Source: Oscillospiraceae bacterium (GTDB lineage: Bacteria > Bacillota > Clostridia > Oscillospirales > Oscillospiraceae). Taken from it: a stretch of 64,000 bases of DNA. Below are positions 7,381 through 16,147 of the stretch, piece after piece (position 1 is the first letter of the stretch; each line of letters opens with the position of its first letter). A model generated the notes under the pieces. It had not been told where the DNA came from, ran no database searches, and was given only the letters and a program-made list of their open reading frames with translations. The position numbers and the translations under genes were made by a program. The stretch is from NCBI GenBank assembly GCA_017461445.1, contig JAFTXW010000013.1, positions 1 through 64,000 on the forward strand, given 5' to 3'.

Positions 7381-7434
7381 ATTTGAGAGAAATTGCTATA
7401 TAAGCAAATGTCTATATAGCAATTTCTCTCAAAT
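7381..7434. repeat. Perfect 22-bp inverted repeat upstream of the HNH gene
   Basis: Bases 7381-7402 are the exact reverse complement of 7413-7434, around a 10-base spacer. The arms begin ATTTGAGAGAAATTGC and are AT-rich. It could be a terminator for the esterase, an operator, or the edge of the HNH insertion; no T run follows on the plus side. Confidence 0.8.
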
Positions 7435-7446
7435 CATCTATAATTA

Positions 7447-7474
7447 TTGCAAAACTGAATAAAATTAGTATAAT
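7447..7474 (+). promoter_or_regulatory. Promoter of the HNH endonuclease gene
   Basis: TTGCAA at 7447-7452 and TATAAT at 7469-7474 are 16 bases apart, 46 bases before the start codon. Confidence 0.6.
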
Positions 7475-7519
7475 AACATCATCAGACAATACTGCCTATT
7501 GAATTTGAGAGGTAATGAC

Positions 7520-8194
7520 ATGAAATTTGAATTGGATAGCTACCATCGCAACACGTCTGATAATGAGTTGATTGATGATTTAAAATGTGTGGCAAATCTT
7601 ATCCAAAGAAATACTGTTACATTAGAAGAATACAATGAATACGGACATTTTCACGGTACAACATTAACACGGAGATTTGGTTCTTGGTTTAAATGTTTGG
7701 AGTTAGCTGGTCTTGCACCATCAAGGCCAAAAATTGGAATATCAGATGACGAGTTATTTGAAGAAATCGAAAACATATGGATAAAACTCGGTAGACAGCC
7801 CACTTATGCGCAGATGCGTGATATGGCACGTTTTTCAATCGGAACATACGAAAAAAGATTTGGTGGATGGAGAAATTCTCTTAATGCATTTGTAGACTAT
7901 ATCAATGGCAACGATAATCTAGTTGACGCTCCTAATCACGTTCTACAAAATATACAAACTAAAGAAGATAATAAACATAAAACATCTCGTACAATTAACC
8001 TTAGAATAAGATTTCTCGTGCTAAAGCGGGATAATTTTAAATGTTGTAGTTGCGGCGCATCACCAGCAAAAGATTCATCTGTTGAATTACATGTTGATCA
8101 CATCAAGCCTTGGTCTAAAGGTGGCGAAACCGTTGTTGATAATTTGCAAACATTATGTTCAAAATGCAATATAGGAAAAAGTAATCTTGGTTAA
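7520..8194 (+). CDS. HNH endonuclease with two homing-associated repeats
   Basis: A 224-residue nuclease. Residues 13-65 and 75-127 are two copies of the homing-endonuclease-associated helical repeat ([12 protein letters not shown] and [11 protein letters not shown]), thought to bind DNA. The HNH domain has C175/C178, the DH pair at 193-194, N208 and C213/C216, so catalytic and zinc residues are all present. ATG 7520 follows GAGAGGT by seven bases. The gene is far more AT-rich than its neighbours, which suggests horizontal acquisition; it is free-standing and not inside an intron or intein that I can see. Confidence 0.9.
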   Translation: MKFELDSYHRNTSDNELIDDLKCVANLIQRNTVTLEEYNEYGHFHGTTLTRRFGSWFKCLELAGLAPSRPKIGISDDELFEEIENIWIKLGRQPTYAQMRDMARFSIGTYEKRFGGWRNSLNAFVDYINGNDNLVDAPNHVLQNIQTKEDNKHKTSRTINLRIRFLVLKRDNFKCCSCGASPAKDSSVELHVDHIKPWSKGGETVVDNLQTLCSKCNIGKSNLG

Positions 8195-8197
8195 AAT

Positions 8198-8232
8198 AAT
8201 CCGACCTATGATTTGTAACCATAGGTCGGATT
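8198..8232 (+). terminator. Terminator of the HNH gene
   Basis: AATCCGACCTATG and CATAGGTCGGATT form a perfect 13-bp stem across nine bases, followed by AACTGTTTT. Confidence 0.8.
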
Positions 8233-8275
8233 AACTGTTTTACTGACACCCCATTACTGCAGGGCGAGCTTGTTT

Positions 8276-8337
8276 TGCCGCCTTGCGGCGATGCGATTTG
8301 TTTCAAATCGCCGGGAGGGTCAAGACCCGCCCCTACA
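8276..8337. repeat. Composite three-hairpin intergenic element, copy 1
   Basis: Three adjoining hairpins (GCCGCC/GGCG, GCGATTTG/CAAATCGC, GGGAGGGTC/GACCCGCCC) end in CCCTACA. Elements of the same order are at 21299-21358 and, reversed, inside 61944-62077. It lies between the HNH terminator and the end of the membrane protein gene. Confidence 0.7.
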
Positions 8338-8353
8338 GTGATGTATGGAAGTT

Positions 8354-9628
8354 TTATGGCATTTCCCGGTAATAGATCATATTTGCCACGGTTTTGGTAT
8401 CCTGGAAGAAATCGTAGATATTTTGAACCCGCTGACGGATGGTTTCGTCGCAGTAGGTATCCGTACGGGTGGTCAGGAAGTAGTCCAGGTAAGCATCCGG
8501 GTCGGTGTAGATCAGGGATGTGGCATCGTAGATGGCGTAGTGCTCGTCCTCATAGATTTTCTTATCTTCCAGCTCCACAAAGCTGTGCAGCTGGCCGTAG
8601 ATAAACGCGTAGTTTTCCGGGAGGGCTTCCTCCGCGTCGTAGACGAACCAGAAGATCAGGGGCATGGCTACACCGCCGTCGGTGTCCCCTTCCCGCTGGG
8701 GGAGCATGGCATAGTGTACCCAGGCTTTTTCATCACGGGAGGCCACCATGCGGCCATAGCCGTCGGAGTAGGTCCAGTCGTCGATGGTCAGGCGGTACTG
8801 CACCTCCGCCGGGGCAGTCTCATCGAAGATGACCCCCTCGGGGATGCGGGCAAAGGCAGGCTCGGGATCCAGGAATACCGTAGGCTCCGACACCAAAATC
8901 TGCGGGGATAGGGAGGAAATGACCGTTCCCTCGAACCGGGCCAGCACCTCCTCCACCTTCTGCTGATAAGGGAAGTTGGCTTCGTTAAAGGCGATGGGCA
9001 TACCGCCGTAGGCTTCCTCGAAGTAGAACCGCAGTTCTTCCTCGATGGCTTCCAGATTGTCAGCGGGGATATCTTCCGCCGCGTTCATGGCCTCACGAAT
9101 CGGCTCCGTTTCCGCAAATTCCACGCTGCACATCCAGTCGTGGCCGAAGAGAAAATTCTGGTTGGTCAGTACCAGGTAATACCAGGCGTTGTTCTCTCCT
9201 TCCAGAGCCGCGGTATCGTAGGCCCCGGACAGGTCGATGGTCATGGTGCCGCTGGTGCCTGCGGAGAATTTTGTATTTTCAAAACGCACACGGCCTTCCA
9301 GCCTGGGGGCTTCCTCCTCGGTGAACCAGTTGATAAGCTTCAGCTGCTCCTGGAACTGAAGCTCCTTGTCCGATCCGTTTTCCACATAGACCGATACGAT
9401 GCCGTTTCCCTCGTAGGTGCCCGTCAGGCTCAGTTCATCCCCGTCCAGTGGGGAAAACAGGGGCCAGGTAAAGGCCGCCATGGTGAGAAACGCCATGATC
9501 ACCGCCGCCAGTACTGCCGTCCGCCGCAGGTCCCAGGGGGCGGCCCTTCCCCTGTTCAAGTCTACCCCGGTGTTCTTTTCAAAAATATCCTTGATGTTAT
9601 CCAAATTATGCGAATACATTCTGCCCAT
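8354..9628 (-). CDS. Membrane-anchored protein encoded with an ECF sigma factor, putative anti-sigma or sensor
   Basis: A protein of 424 residues with about 35 cytoplasmic residues, one membrane segment at 36-58 and a large extracytoplasmic part. It begins ten bases after the sigma gene and the sigma stop codon overlaps its ribosome site AGGAGG, so the two are one operon. The topology fits an anti-sigma factor, but no zinc finger (HxxxCxxC) is present and I do not recognise the domain. A sigma-regulated envelope protein is the alternative. Confidence 0.75.
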   Translation of the reverse strand: MGRMYSHNLDNIKDIFEKNTGVDLNRGRAAPWDLRRTAVLAAVIMAFLTMAAFTWPLFSPLDGDELSLTGTYEGNGIVSVYVENGSDKELQFQEQLKLINWFTEEEAPRLEGRVRFENTKFSAGTSGTMTIDLSGAYDTAALEGENNAWYYLVLTNQNFLFGHDWMCSVEFAETEPIREAMNAAEDIPADNLEAIEEELRFYFEEAYGGMPIAFNEANFPYQQKVEEVLARFEGTVISSLSPQILVSEPTVFLDPEPAFARIPEGVIFDETAPAEVQYRLTIDDWTYSDGYGRMVASRDEKAWVHYAMLPQREGDTDGGVAMPLIFWFVYDAEEALPENYAFIYGQLHSFVELEDKKIYEDEHYAIYDATSLIYTDPDAYLDYFLTTRTDTYCDETIRQRVQNIYDFFQDTKTVANMIYYREMP

Positions 9629-9638
9629 AGTTTCCCTC

Positions 9639-10178
9639 CTAAATAGCGGACAGGGCTTCCCGAAGCTGCCGCTTGGTGCGGTAGAGGGAATTGTCCACCT
9701 GTTTTACCGTCAGGCCCAATGCCAGGGCAATCTCCCGGGGCTTCTGATCGAAATAGTAGCGGCGCACCAGAATTTCCCGGCCCGGCTCGCCCAGGGCATT
9801 GACTGCCGCAATCAGTTCCCGGCGGGTCTCCTCCCGCAGCAGCTGCTCCTGCAGGCCAAAGCCCTCCGACAGCACCGCCTCCTCCAGGGGAAGCGTCCCC
9901 CGGCGGGTGATCTCCCGGTAGCGGTCGATGGCCCGGCTGCGGACTACGATGCACAGCCAGCTTTTCAGCGTGCCTCTGTCTGGGTCGAATTTTTCCGGAT
10001 TCTGCCACAGGTAGATAAAGGCATCGGCTACGCATTCCTCCACATCCTGATCACTTCCCACATTTTTCAGCACCGCCGCGGCAATGGGCCACAGCAGCCG
10101 GGAGAATTTGTCAATACAGCCCCCGATGACGGTCTCGTCCTTCGCCCGGATCCCGGCTATGATCTTTTCATCACGCAA
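9639..10178 (-). CDS. ECF-type RNA polymerase sigma factor
   Basis: A sigma factor of 179 residues with region 2 (DVEECVADAFIYLWQN, then SWLCIVVRSRAIDRYR) and region 4 (GEPGREILVRRYYFDQKP, then VKQVDNSLYRTKRQL). The start is set at TTG 10178, eight bases after AGAGG; a GTG at 10187 is in frame but overlaps that site. It is followed at once by a membrane protein that may control it. The signal and regulon are unknown. Confidence 0.9.
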   Translation of the reverse strand: MRDEKIIAGIRAKDETVIGGCIDKFSRLLWPIAAAVLKNVGSDQDVEECVADAFIYLWQNPEKFDPDRGTLKSWLCIVVRSRAIDRYREITRRGTLPLEEAVLSEGFGLQEQLLREETRRELIAAVNALGEPGREILVRRYYFDQKPREIALALGLTVKQVDNSLYRTKRQLREALSAI

Positions 10179-10259
10179 GGTACTCACCTCTTTGTTTTTC
10201 TGTCATGACACCCATAGTACGCATATTTCGAAGGAAACACTTTCCCGCAGCCAGAGAAA

Positions 10260-10288
10260 ACCCGCATTGCCGGAGGGGCAATGCGGGT
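10260..10288 (-). terminator. Terminator of the PPIC-type foldase gene
   Basis: ACCCGCATTGCC and GGCAATGCGGGT form a 12-bp stem; TTTTCT follows on the minus strand, a few bases after the stop codon. Confidence 0.85.
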
Positions 10289-10294
10289 CTAACT

Positions 10295-11770
10295 TTATTC
10301 AGCGGTCAGGCCGGATTCTGCCAGGAGCATGGCGGAATAGTCGGCGGTGATGGGATACTTGGCGGTGACTTCCTCGGTAAACTTCTGGGAGTTGTTCAGG
10401 ATCATCTCTTCCTCTACCGTGACCTCCCAGACGGGGTAGCTCTGGACGAAGTACATCACATGGTAGCCGTACTGGGTCTGCACCAGACCGTAGTCACCGG
10501 GGACGCGGCTTTCATCGAAGCACCAGTTCTCGAAGGGCTCCACCATCTGGCCTACCACCACCTGGGTGTACAAGCCGCCGTCGGGAACACCGTCATAGTT
10601 GGCATCGTTGCCGTCCTGGGTCTTTTCATTTGCCAGCTCTGCGAAGCTGTTCTGGGACCGGTCACCGGCCAGCCACTGATCCAGGATCTCCTGGGCCTTC
10701 TGGCGGCAGGTTTCCCACTCAGCATCGGAGTAGGTGGTGCTGCCATTCTCGTCAGTGGTGCCGCCCTCGGGCATCACCAAAATGTGGCGCACATCCACAT
10801 ACTTGTCATCCCGGTTCACACCCGCTTCGGCATAGGCTGCCTCATTCTCGGTGAAGTAGGCCTCTACCTCCGCCTCGGTGGGGACGAAGGTCTCATACTG
10901 GCTGTTGAAATACAGATAGCCCTTGTAGTACAGCTCCATGAAGGCCTTGTAGTCCTCCAGAGTCGCGCCGCCGCCGATATTGTAGGCCAGCAGCTCCTCA
11001 ACGGTCTCAAAGCCGTTATAGGCGGCACTCTCCTGCAGGGTGGTCTCCAGACCGTCCAGATAGGCCAGGCTCTCGGCATCCAGCTGGAAGCCGGTGGCAT
11101 CGGCCTCGGCAGACATGGCCTGGTAATTCTGCCAGGAGCCCAGGCAGCTTTCCAGGAAGAACTGCTGCCAGGTCATGGTCTGCCCCTCTACAATGGAGCA
11201 GAGCTGGGTATCCAGGGGCTGGGTATAGTCCAGACCGAAATAGGCGGCGTAGGCACCGTACTGGTTCAGGAAGCTCTGGACCTCCATCCAGTAGAACACC
11301 TGCAGCTGGCCGTTGGTCAGGGTGTAGTCACCGACGGTGGCTACGACAGTGTCTCTTGCCGCCAGCACATCAGCATCCGCGGCGGTGTAGGTGCCCTTGC
11401 AGGTGGCGTCGTCGGGGTTGCCGTCAGCGGGGACGGTGGCAGCCACAGGCTCAGTGGTGGCTGCGGTGCCCAAGGTGGGGTCTTCTGTGCTGCTCAGGAG
11501 CTTCTTTTCGCCGGACAGGCCGCCAGCCAGCAGAGCCACGATGACCGCAGCCACTACCACGATGGCTGCCACCATCAGGGCAATCTTGCCGGGGGTAGCC
11601 TTCTTGTTTTCCACGATCTCAGGGCCGGCAGCGGGCTGTGCAGCAGAGGCCGTCTCCACGGGAGCCGCAGTTTCCTCAGTAGTTTCCGGCTCAACGTTAT
11701 TCCTGCCGCAGTTGGGACAGAAGGTGCCGTTCTCCGCCAGTTCCGCCTGGCAGAATTTGCATTTTTTCAT
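10295..11770 (-). CDS. Zinc-ribbon, membrane-anchored PPIC-type peptidyl-prolyl isomerase
   Basis: A 491-residue protein with an unusual build. It starts with a zinc ribbon (C4, C7, C18, C21), then an acidic alanine-rich linker, one membrane segment at about 62-85, and an extracytoplasmic part with SurA/PrsA-like N-terminal helices and a parvulin domain (DVRHILVMPEGG around 360, GYHVMYF near 450). It probably folds exported proteins at the outer membrane face. ATG 11770 has GAGG seven bases upstream; an in-frame start at 11851 has none. Monocistronic. Confidence 0.85.
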   Translation of the reverse strand: MKKCKFCQAELAENGTFCPNCGRNNVEPETTEETAAPVETASAAQPAAGPEIVENKKATPGKIALMVAAIVVVAAVIVALLAGGLSGEKKLLSSTEDPTLGTAATTEPVAATVPADGNPDDATCKGTYTAADADVLAARDTVVATVGDYTLTNGQLQVFYWMEVQSFLNQYGAYAAYFGLDYTQPLDTQLCSIVEGQTMTWQQFFLESCLGSWQNYQAMSAEADATGFQLDAESLAYLDGLETTLQESAAYNGFETVEELLAYNIGGGATLEDYKAFMELYYKGYLYFNSQYETFVPTEAEVEAYFTENEAAYAEAGVNRDDKYVDVRHILVMPEGGTTDENGSTTYSDAEWETCRQKAQEILDQWLAGDRSQNSFAELANEKTQDGNDANYDGVPDGGLYTQVVVGQMVEPFENWCFDESRVPGDYGLVQTQYGYHVMYFVQSYPVWEVTVEEEMILNNSQKFTEEVTAKYPITADYSAMLLAESGLTAE

Positions 11771-11863
11771 AATTATCCTCATTTCTCCGTAAAACGGGCA
11801 AATCAACCGCTTTAGTTTACCACGCTTCTTGGAGAATTGCAAGCAGAACACAGAATATTTACA

Positions 11864-11942
11864 AATTAGGAGTTAGGAATGAGGAGTTAGGATTTTTTTA
11901 CTGGCCGTTCAACCCATAATTCCTCATTCCTAACTCCTAATT
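11864..11942. repeat. TAGGAGT-word inverted repeat
   Basis: Bases 11864-11885 and 11921-11942 are perfect 22-bp inverted copies built from the words TTAGGA, GTTAGGA and ATGAGGA. The spacer is 35 bases. It fills the gap between the divergent foldase and miaB genes. Confidence 0.8.
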
Positions 11943-11956
11943 CCTAACTTTCACCC

Positions 11957-11985
11957 TTGCAAACAGGACAGAAAAATGGTAAACT
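11957..11985 (+). promoter_or_regulatory. miaB promoter
   Basis: TTGCAA at 11957-11962 and TAAACT at 11980-11985 are 17 bases apart, 37 bases ahead of the miaB start. Confidence 0.45.
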
Positions 11986-12021
11986 ATATAGTTGAGAAAG
12001 TATCCACTGGAGGAAGATCCT

Positions 12022-13434
12022 ATGAACACCAAAACTACTGTTATTTCTCAGGCGGAGCTGGATGCCCAGTTCGCCTGGTGTGATAAAATCGCTGCCTATT
12101 GGCAGCAGGAGGGCCGCACACCCACTGCTTATGTGGAGACCTACGGCTGCCAGCAGAATGAAGCCGATTCCGAAAAGCTCCGGGGCTACCTGACCCAAAG
12201 CGGCTATTCCATCGTACAGGAGGCCGAGGGGGCCGACGTGGTGGTGATGAACACCTGCGCCATCCGGGAGCACGCGGAGCAGCGTGTCTTCGGTAATCTG
12301 GGTGCCCTGACCCACACAAAACGCCGTCACCCTGCCCAGAAAATTTTCCTCTGCGGCTGCATGGCAGGTGAAACCAAAGTTTCTGACCGCATCAAGCACA
12401 GCTATCCCCATGTGGACGGCGTGTTCTCCACCCACCATCTGTGGCAGTTCCCCGAAATTCTTTACAACGTGCTGACCAAGAAAAAGCGGCAGTTCTATGT
12501 TGTGGACGAGCCCGGCTCCATTGCCGAGGGTATTCCCCAGGTGCGGGATTCCCAGCTGAAGGCCTGGGTCTCCATTATGTACGGATGCAACAATTTCTGC
12601 ACCTACTGCATCGTCCCCTACGTCCGGGGTCGGGAGCGGAGCCGCCAGCCGGAGGATATCCTGCGCGAGTGCCGTGAACTGATTGAAAACGGTGCCAAGG
12701 ATATCACCCTGCTGGGACAGAATGTGAACTCCTACGGCAAAGATCTGCCCGGCGGTATGGATTTTGCCGACCTCTTATCCGCCATTGCCCAGATTCCCGG
12801 CGAGTTCCTGATCCGCTTCATGACCAGCCATCCCCGGGATGCGGGCAAGAAGCTGTTCGATACCATGGCAAAATACCCCAAGATCGCCAAACAGCTGCAT
12901 CTGCCCTTCCAGTCCGGTTCTACCCGTGTTCTGAAGGCCATGAACCGCCATTACGACCGGGAAAAGTACCTGGAAGCGGTGAACTACGCCAAATCCGTTA
13001 TGCCTGAGCTGGTGCTGACCTCCGATGTGATCGTGGGCTTCCCCGGGGAGACGGAGGAGGAATTTGAGGAGACCATTTCCCTCATTCAGGAAGTTCACTA
13101 CGACTCCCTGTTCACCTTCATTTTCTCCCCCCGCACCGGCACCCCCGCCGCATCCATGGAGGACCCCACTCCCAAAGAGGAGAAGAACCGCCGCTTTGAC
13201 AAGCTCTGCGCTGTCCAGAATGCCATCTCCGAGGAGATCCACGAGGGCTATGTGGGTAAGACCATGCGGTGTCTCGTAGACGGCAAGGACAAGGATATGC
13301 TCACCGCCCGTACCGAGGGCGGACGGCTGGTGCGCTTTGCGGGCTGTGACAGCCTCATCGGCACCTTCCAGAACCTGACCATCACCGGCTCCACCACCTG
13401 GAGCCTGAGCGGCATCCTGGCGGATGCCAATTGA
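12022..13434 (+). CDS. miaB: tRNA-2-methylthio-N6-dimethylallyladenosine synthase
   Basis: A radical-SAM methylthiotransferase of 470 residues that adds a methylthio group to i6A37 of tRNAs, the product of MiaA, whose gene is 8 kb downstream. The N-terminal domain has cluster cysteines C43, C79 and C113; the radical-SAM motif CNNFCTYC puts its cysteines at 189, 193 and 196; a TRAM domain ends the protein. GGAGG lies eight bases before ATG 12022. First gene of the miaB-mutS-mutL-miaA-hfq region. Confidence 0.95.
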   Translation: MNTKTTVISQAELDAQFAWCDKIAAYWQQEGRTPTAYVETYGCQQNEADSEKLRGYLTQSGYSIVQEAEGADVVVMNTCAIREHAEQRVFGNLGALTHTKRRHPAQKIFLCGCMAGETKVSDRIKHSYPHVDGVFSTHHLWQFPEILYNVLTKKKRQFYVVDEPGSIAEGIPQVRDSQLKAWVSIMYGCNNFCTYCIVPYVRGRERSRQPEDILRECRELIENGAKDITLLGQNVNSYGKDLPGGMDFADLLSAIAQIPGEFLIRFMTSHPRDAGKKLFDTMAKYPKIAKQLHLPFQSGSTRVLKAMNRHYDREKYLEAVNYAKSVMPELVLTSDVIVGFPGETEEEFEETISLIQEVHYDSLFTFIFSPRTGTPAASMEDPTPKEEKNRRFDKLCAVQNAISEEIHEGYVGKTMRCLVDGKDKDMLTARTEGGRLVRFAGCDSLIGTFQNLTITGSTTWSLSGILADAN

Positions 13435-13435
13435 C

Positions 13436-13512
13436 AATTGAAAAGGAAAAATTGAAAATTCATGGCCGAAGGCCATTCCATAACTTTCAACTTTCAATTT
13501 TCAACTTTCAAC
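13436..13512. repeat. TTGAAAA-word inverted element, copy 1
   Basis: Left arm AATTGAAAAGGAAAAATTGAA and right arm CAACTTTCAATTTTCAAC flank ATGGCC-GAA-GGCCAT. The element starts right after the miaB stop codon and ends about 28 bases before mutS. The related copy is at 22618-22733. Confidence 0.75.
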
Positions 13513-13539
13513 TATACATCTAGAAAAGGAATGGATCAT

Positions 13540-16143
13540 ATGGCCAAACCTACAAATGAGCTCACCCCTATGCAGAAGCAGTACCAGGAGATCAAGGAGC
13601 GGAACCGGGACTGCATTCTGTTCTTCCGGCTGGGTGACTTCTATGAAATGTTCAACGAGGACGCGAAATTGGCGGCCCGGGAGCTGGATCTGACCCTGAC
13701 CACCCGTGACCGGGGCAAGCCCAAGGAAGAGCAGACCCCCATGTGCGGCGTGCCCTACCACAGCGTGGATTCCTATATCGCCCGGCTGGTGCAGAAGGGA
13801 TATAAGGTGGCCATCTGCGAGCAGATGACGGACCCCGCCCTGACCAAGGGGCTGGTGGAGCGAGAGATCACCCGCATCGTCACCCCCGGCACCGTTACCG
13901 AAAGCTGTATGCTGGACGAGAGCCGTAACAATTACATCGGCTGTATCTACGGCGAAAGCGGCAAATTCGGTTTGGCCTTCTGCGATGTGTCCACCGGTGC
14001 CTTCTTCGCCACCGTCTGCGCCGACCCCCAGAGCGTTGCCTCGGAGCTGGGCCGGTTCGCCCCCAGCGAGGTCATCCGCTATGGTCAGAACGTGGACTGC
14101 GAACAGATCGAGGACGCCATTTTCCGCCGCCTGAACTGCTGCGTCAACGAAGGAAAATCCGAATCCTTTCGCTTAGAAAGCACGGAGGATGTACTGGAAA
14201 AACATTTTGGCGCGTCCCTTGCCCAGTTGGGCCTGACGGGCCTGCCTGCGGCGGTCATTGCCAGCGGCGCGCTGCTGCAGACCCTGCTGTGGGTGCAGAA
14301 GAATGACCTGGCCCACATCCGGGAGCTGCAATATTACACCACAGGCCGGTTTATGGAGCTGGATCTGGACGCCCGGCGGAACTTAGAACTCACGGAAACC
14401 ATGCGCTCCAAGGAGAAAAAGGGCACCCTTCTGTGGGTGCTGGACAAAACCCACACCGCCATGGGCGGCAGAATGCTCCGTTCCTGGCTGGAAAAGCCCC
14501 TGCTGGATCCCGTTGAAATCACCCGCCGCCATGGAGCTGTGGAGGATCTGGTGGACTCCGTCATCGTCCGGGGCGAGCTGGAACAGGCCCTGCGGGATGT
14601 GACCGATTTGGAGCGGGTCATGACGAGAATCGTCACCGGCACCGTCAACTGCCGTGACCTGCTGGGCCTCGCAAGAGGCTTCCGGGCACTGCCAGAAGTG
14701 AAGAACCAGCTTTCCAAAATGGAGGCTCCCCTGCTGCGTAAATTGGAGCAGGCCATCGATTCCCTGACAGACTGCGCTGACCTGATCGAGAACACCATCG
14801 TAGACGAACCTCCCCTGACCATCCGGGAGGGCGGCATCATCCGTCCGGGTGCCAACGCAGAAGCGGACCGGCTCCGGGACATCATGGAGGGCGGCAGCGG
14901 CACCATTGCCGCTATCGAGGCATCCGAGCGGGAAAAGACCGGAATCCGCACCCTGAAAGTGGGCTTTAACCGAGTATTCGGCTATTATATTGAGGTTTCC
15001 AAATCCTTTATGGATCAGGTGCCTGCCAATTACGTCCGCAAGCAGACCCTTGCCAACTGCGAGCGGTACATCACACAGGAATTGAAAGAGCTGGAAAACC
15101 AGGTGCTTACCGCCAAGGACCGGCTGACTGCCCTGGAATATCAGATCTTTACCCAGCTGCGGGAGCATCTGGCCCAGCAGGCCGCCCGGGTGCAGCAGAC
15201 CGCCGCCGCCGTGGCTGCTGCCGATACCCTGTGCAGCCTTGCCGCCGTGGCCGTTCAGCGGGGCTACTGCCGCCCGGAGATCACCCTGGGCCGGGAGATT
15301 TCCATCACCGACGGCCGCCACCCTGTGGTGGAGGCCATGCTGAAGGATTCCCTGTTCGTCCCCAACGACACCCACCTGGGTGCCGACGACAATCAGGTCT
15401 CCATCATCACCGGCCCCAATATGGCGGGTAAATCCACCTATATGCGGCAAGTCGCCCTCATCGTGCTGATGGCCCAGATGGGCTCCTTTGTGCCTGCGAG
15501 AAGCGCGAAAATCGGCCTTGTGGATCGGGTCTTCACCAGAATCGGTGCCAGCGACGATCTGGCATCGGGTCAGTCCACCTTCATGGTGGAGATGGCGGAG
15601 GTGGCCTCCATCCTGAAATACGCCACCTCCCGGAGCCTGCTGATTTTGGACGAGATAGGCCGGGGCACCTCTACTTACGACGGCATGGCTATCGCCCGTG
15701 CGGTGCTGGAATACGCCGCCAACCCTAAGCGTCTGGGAGCCAAGACCCTCTTCGCCACCCACTACCACGAGCTTTCCACCATGGAGGACAAGCTCCCCAA
15801 TGTAAAAAACTACAACATCGCCGTGAAAAAGCGGGGCGATCAGATGATCTTCCTGCGCAAAATCGTCCCCGGTGCCACCGACGACAGCTACGGCATTGAG
15901 GTGGCAAAGCTGGCGGGCATCCCCAACGTAGTCATCAGCCGGGCACGGGAGATCCTGGCGGAGCTGGAAAAAGAGGGTATTGTTCGCGCCCCCTCCGCAC
16001 CGAAGGAGCCGGAGGATCAGGTGAGTATGCTGGATCTGACGGGGCAGCAGATCATCGCCGCCCTCAGCACCATTTCCGTGGAGACCCTGACCCCCATCGA
16101 AGCCATGAACGAACTGTACAAGCTGAAAAAAATGTTGGAATGA
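13540..16143 (+). CDS. mutS: DNA mismatch repair protein MutS
   Basis: MutS recognises mismatches and recruits MutL. The 867-residue protein has the mismatch-binding motif F34-Y35-E36, Walker A GPNMAGKST at 625-633 and DEIGRGTST at 704-712, followed by the HTH and a C-terminal dimerisation tail. ATG 13540 is chosen because AAAAGGA lies about nine bases upstream; longer frames run into the intergenic repeat. Confidence 0.97.
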   Translation: MAKPTNELTPMQKQYQEIKERNRDCILFFRLGDFYEMFNEDAKLAARELDLTLTTRDRGKPKEEQTPMCGVPYHSVDSYIARLVQKGYKVAICEQMTDPALTKGLVEREITRIVTPGTVTESCMLDESRNNYIGCIYGESGKFGLAFCDVSTGAFFATVCADPQSVASELGRFAPSEVIRYGQNVDCEQIEDAIFRRLNCCVNEGKSESFRLESTEDVLEKHFGASLAQLGLTGLPAAVIASGALLQTLLWVQKNDLAHIRELQYYTTGRFMELDLDARRNLELTETMRSKEKKGTLLWVLDKTHTAMGGRMLRSWLEKPLLDPVEITRRHGAVEDLVDSVIVRGELEQALRDVTDLERVMTRIVTGTVNCRDLLGLARGFRALPEVKNQLSKMEAPLLRKLEQAIDSLTDCADLIENTIVDEPPLTIREGGIIRPGANAEADRLRDIMEGGSGTIAAIEASEREKTGIRTLKVGFNRVFGYYIEVSKSFMDQVPANYVRKQTLANCERYITQELKELENQVLTAKDRLTALEYQIFTQLREHLAQQAARVQQTAAAVAAADTLCSLAAVAVQRGYCRPEITLGREISITDGRHPVVEAMLKDSLFVPNDTHLGADDNQVSIITGPNMAGKSTYMRQVALIVLMAQMGSFVPARSAKIGLVDRVFTRIGASDDLASGQSTFMVEMAEVASILKYATSRSLLILDEIGRGTSTYDGMAIARAVLEYAANPKRLGAKTLFATHYHELSTMEDKLPNVKNYNIAVKKRGDQMIFLRKIVPGATDDSYGIEVAKLAGIPNVVISRAREILAELEKEGIVRAPSAPKEPEDQVSMLDLTGQQIIAALSTISVETLTPIEAMNELYKLKKMLE

Positions 16144-16147
16144 TTTT

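Noticed and set aside
7520-8194. HNH gene as part of a group I intron or intein
   Set aside because: No interrupted host gene or intron core is visible; the flanking genes are intact and the gene has its own promoter and terminator.
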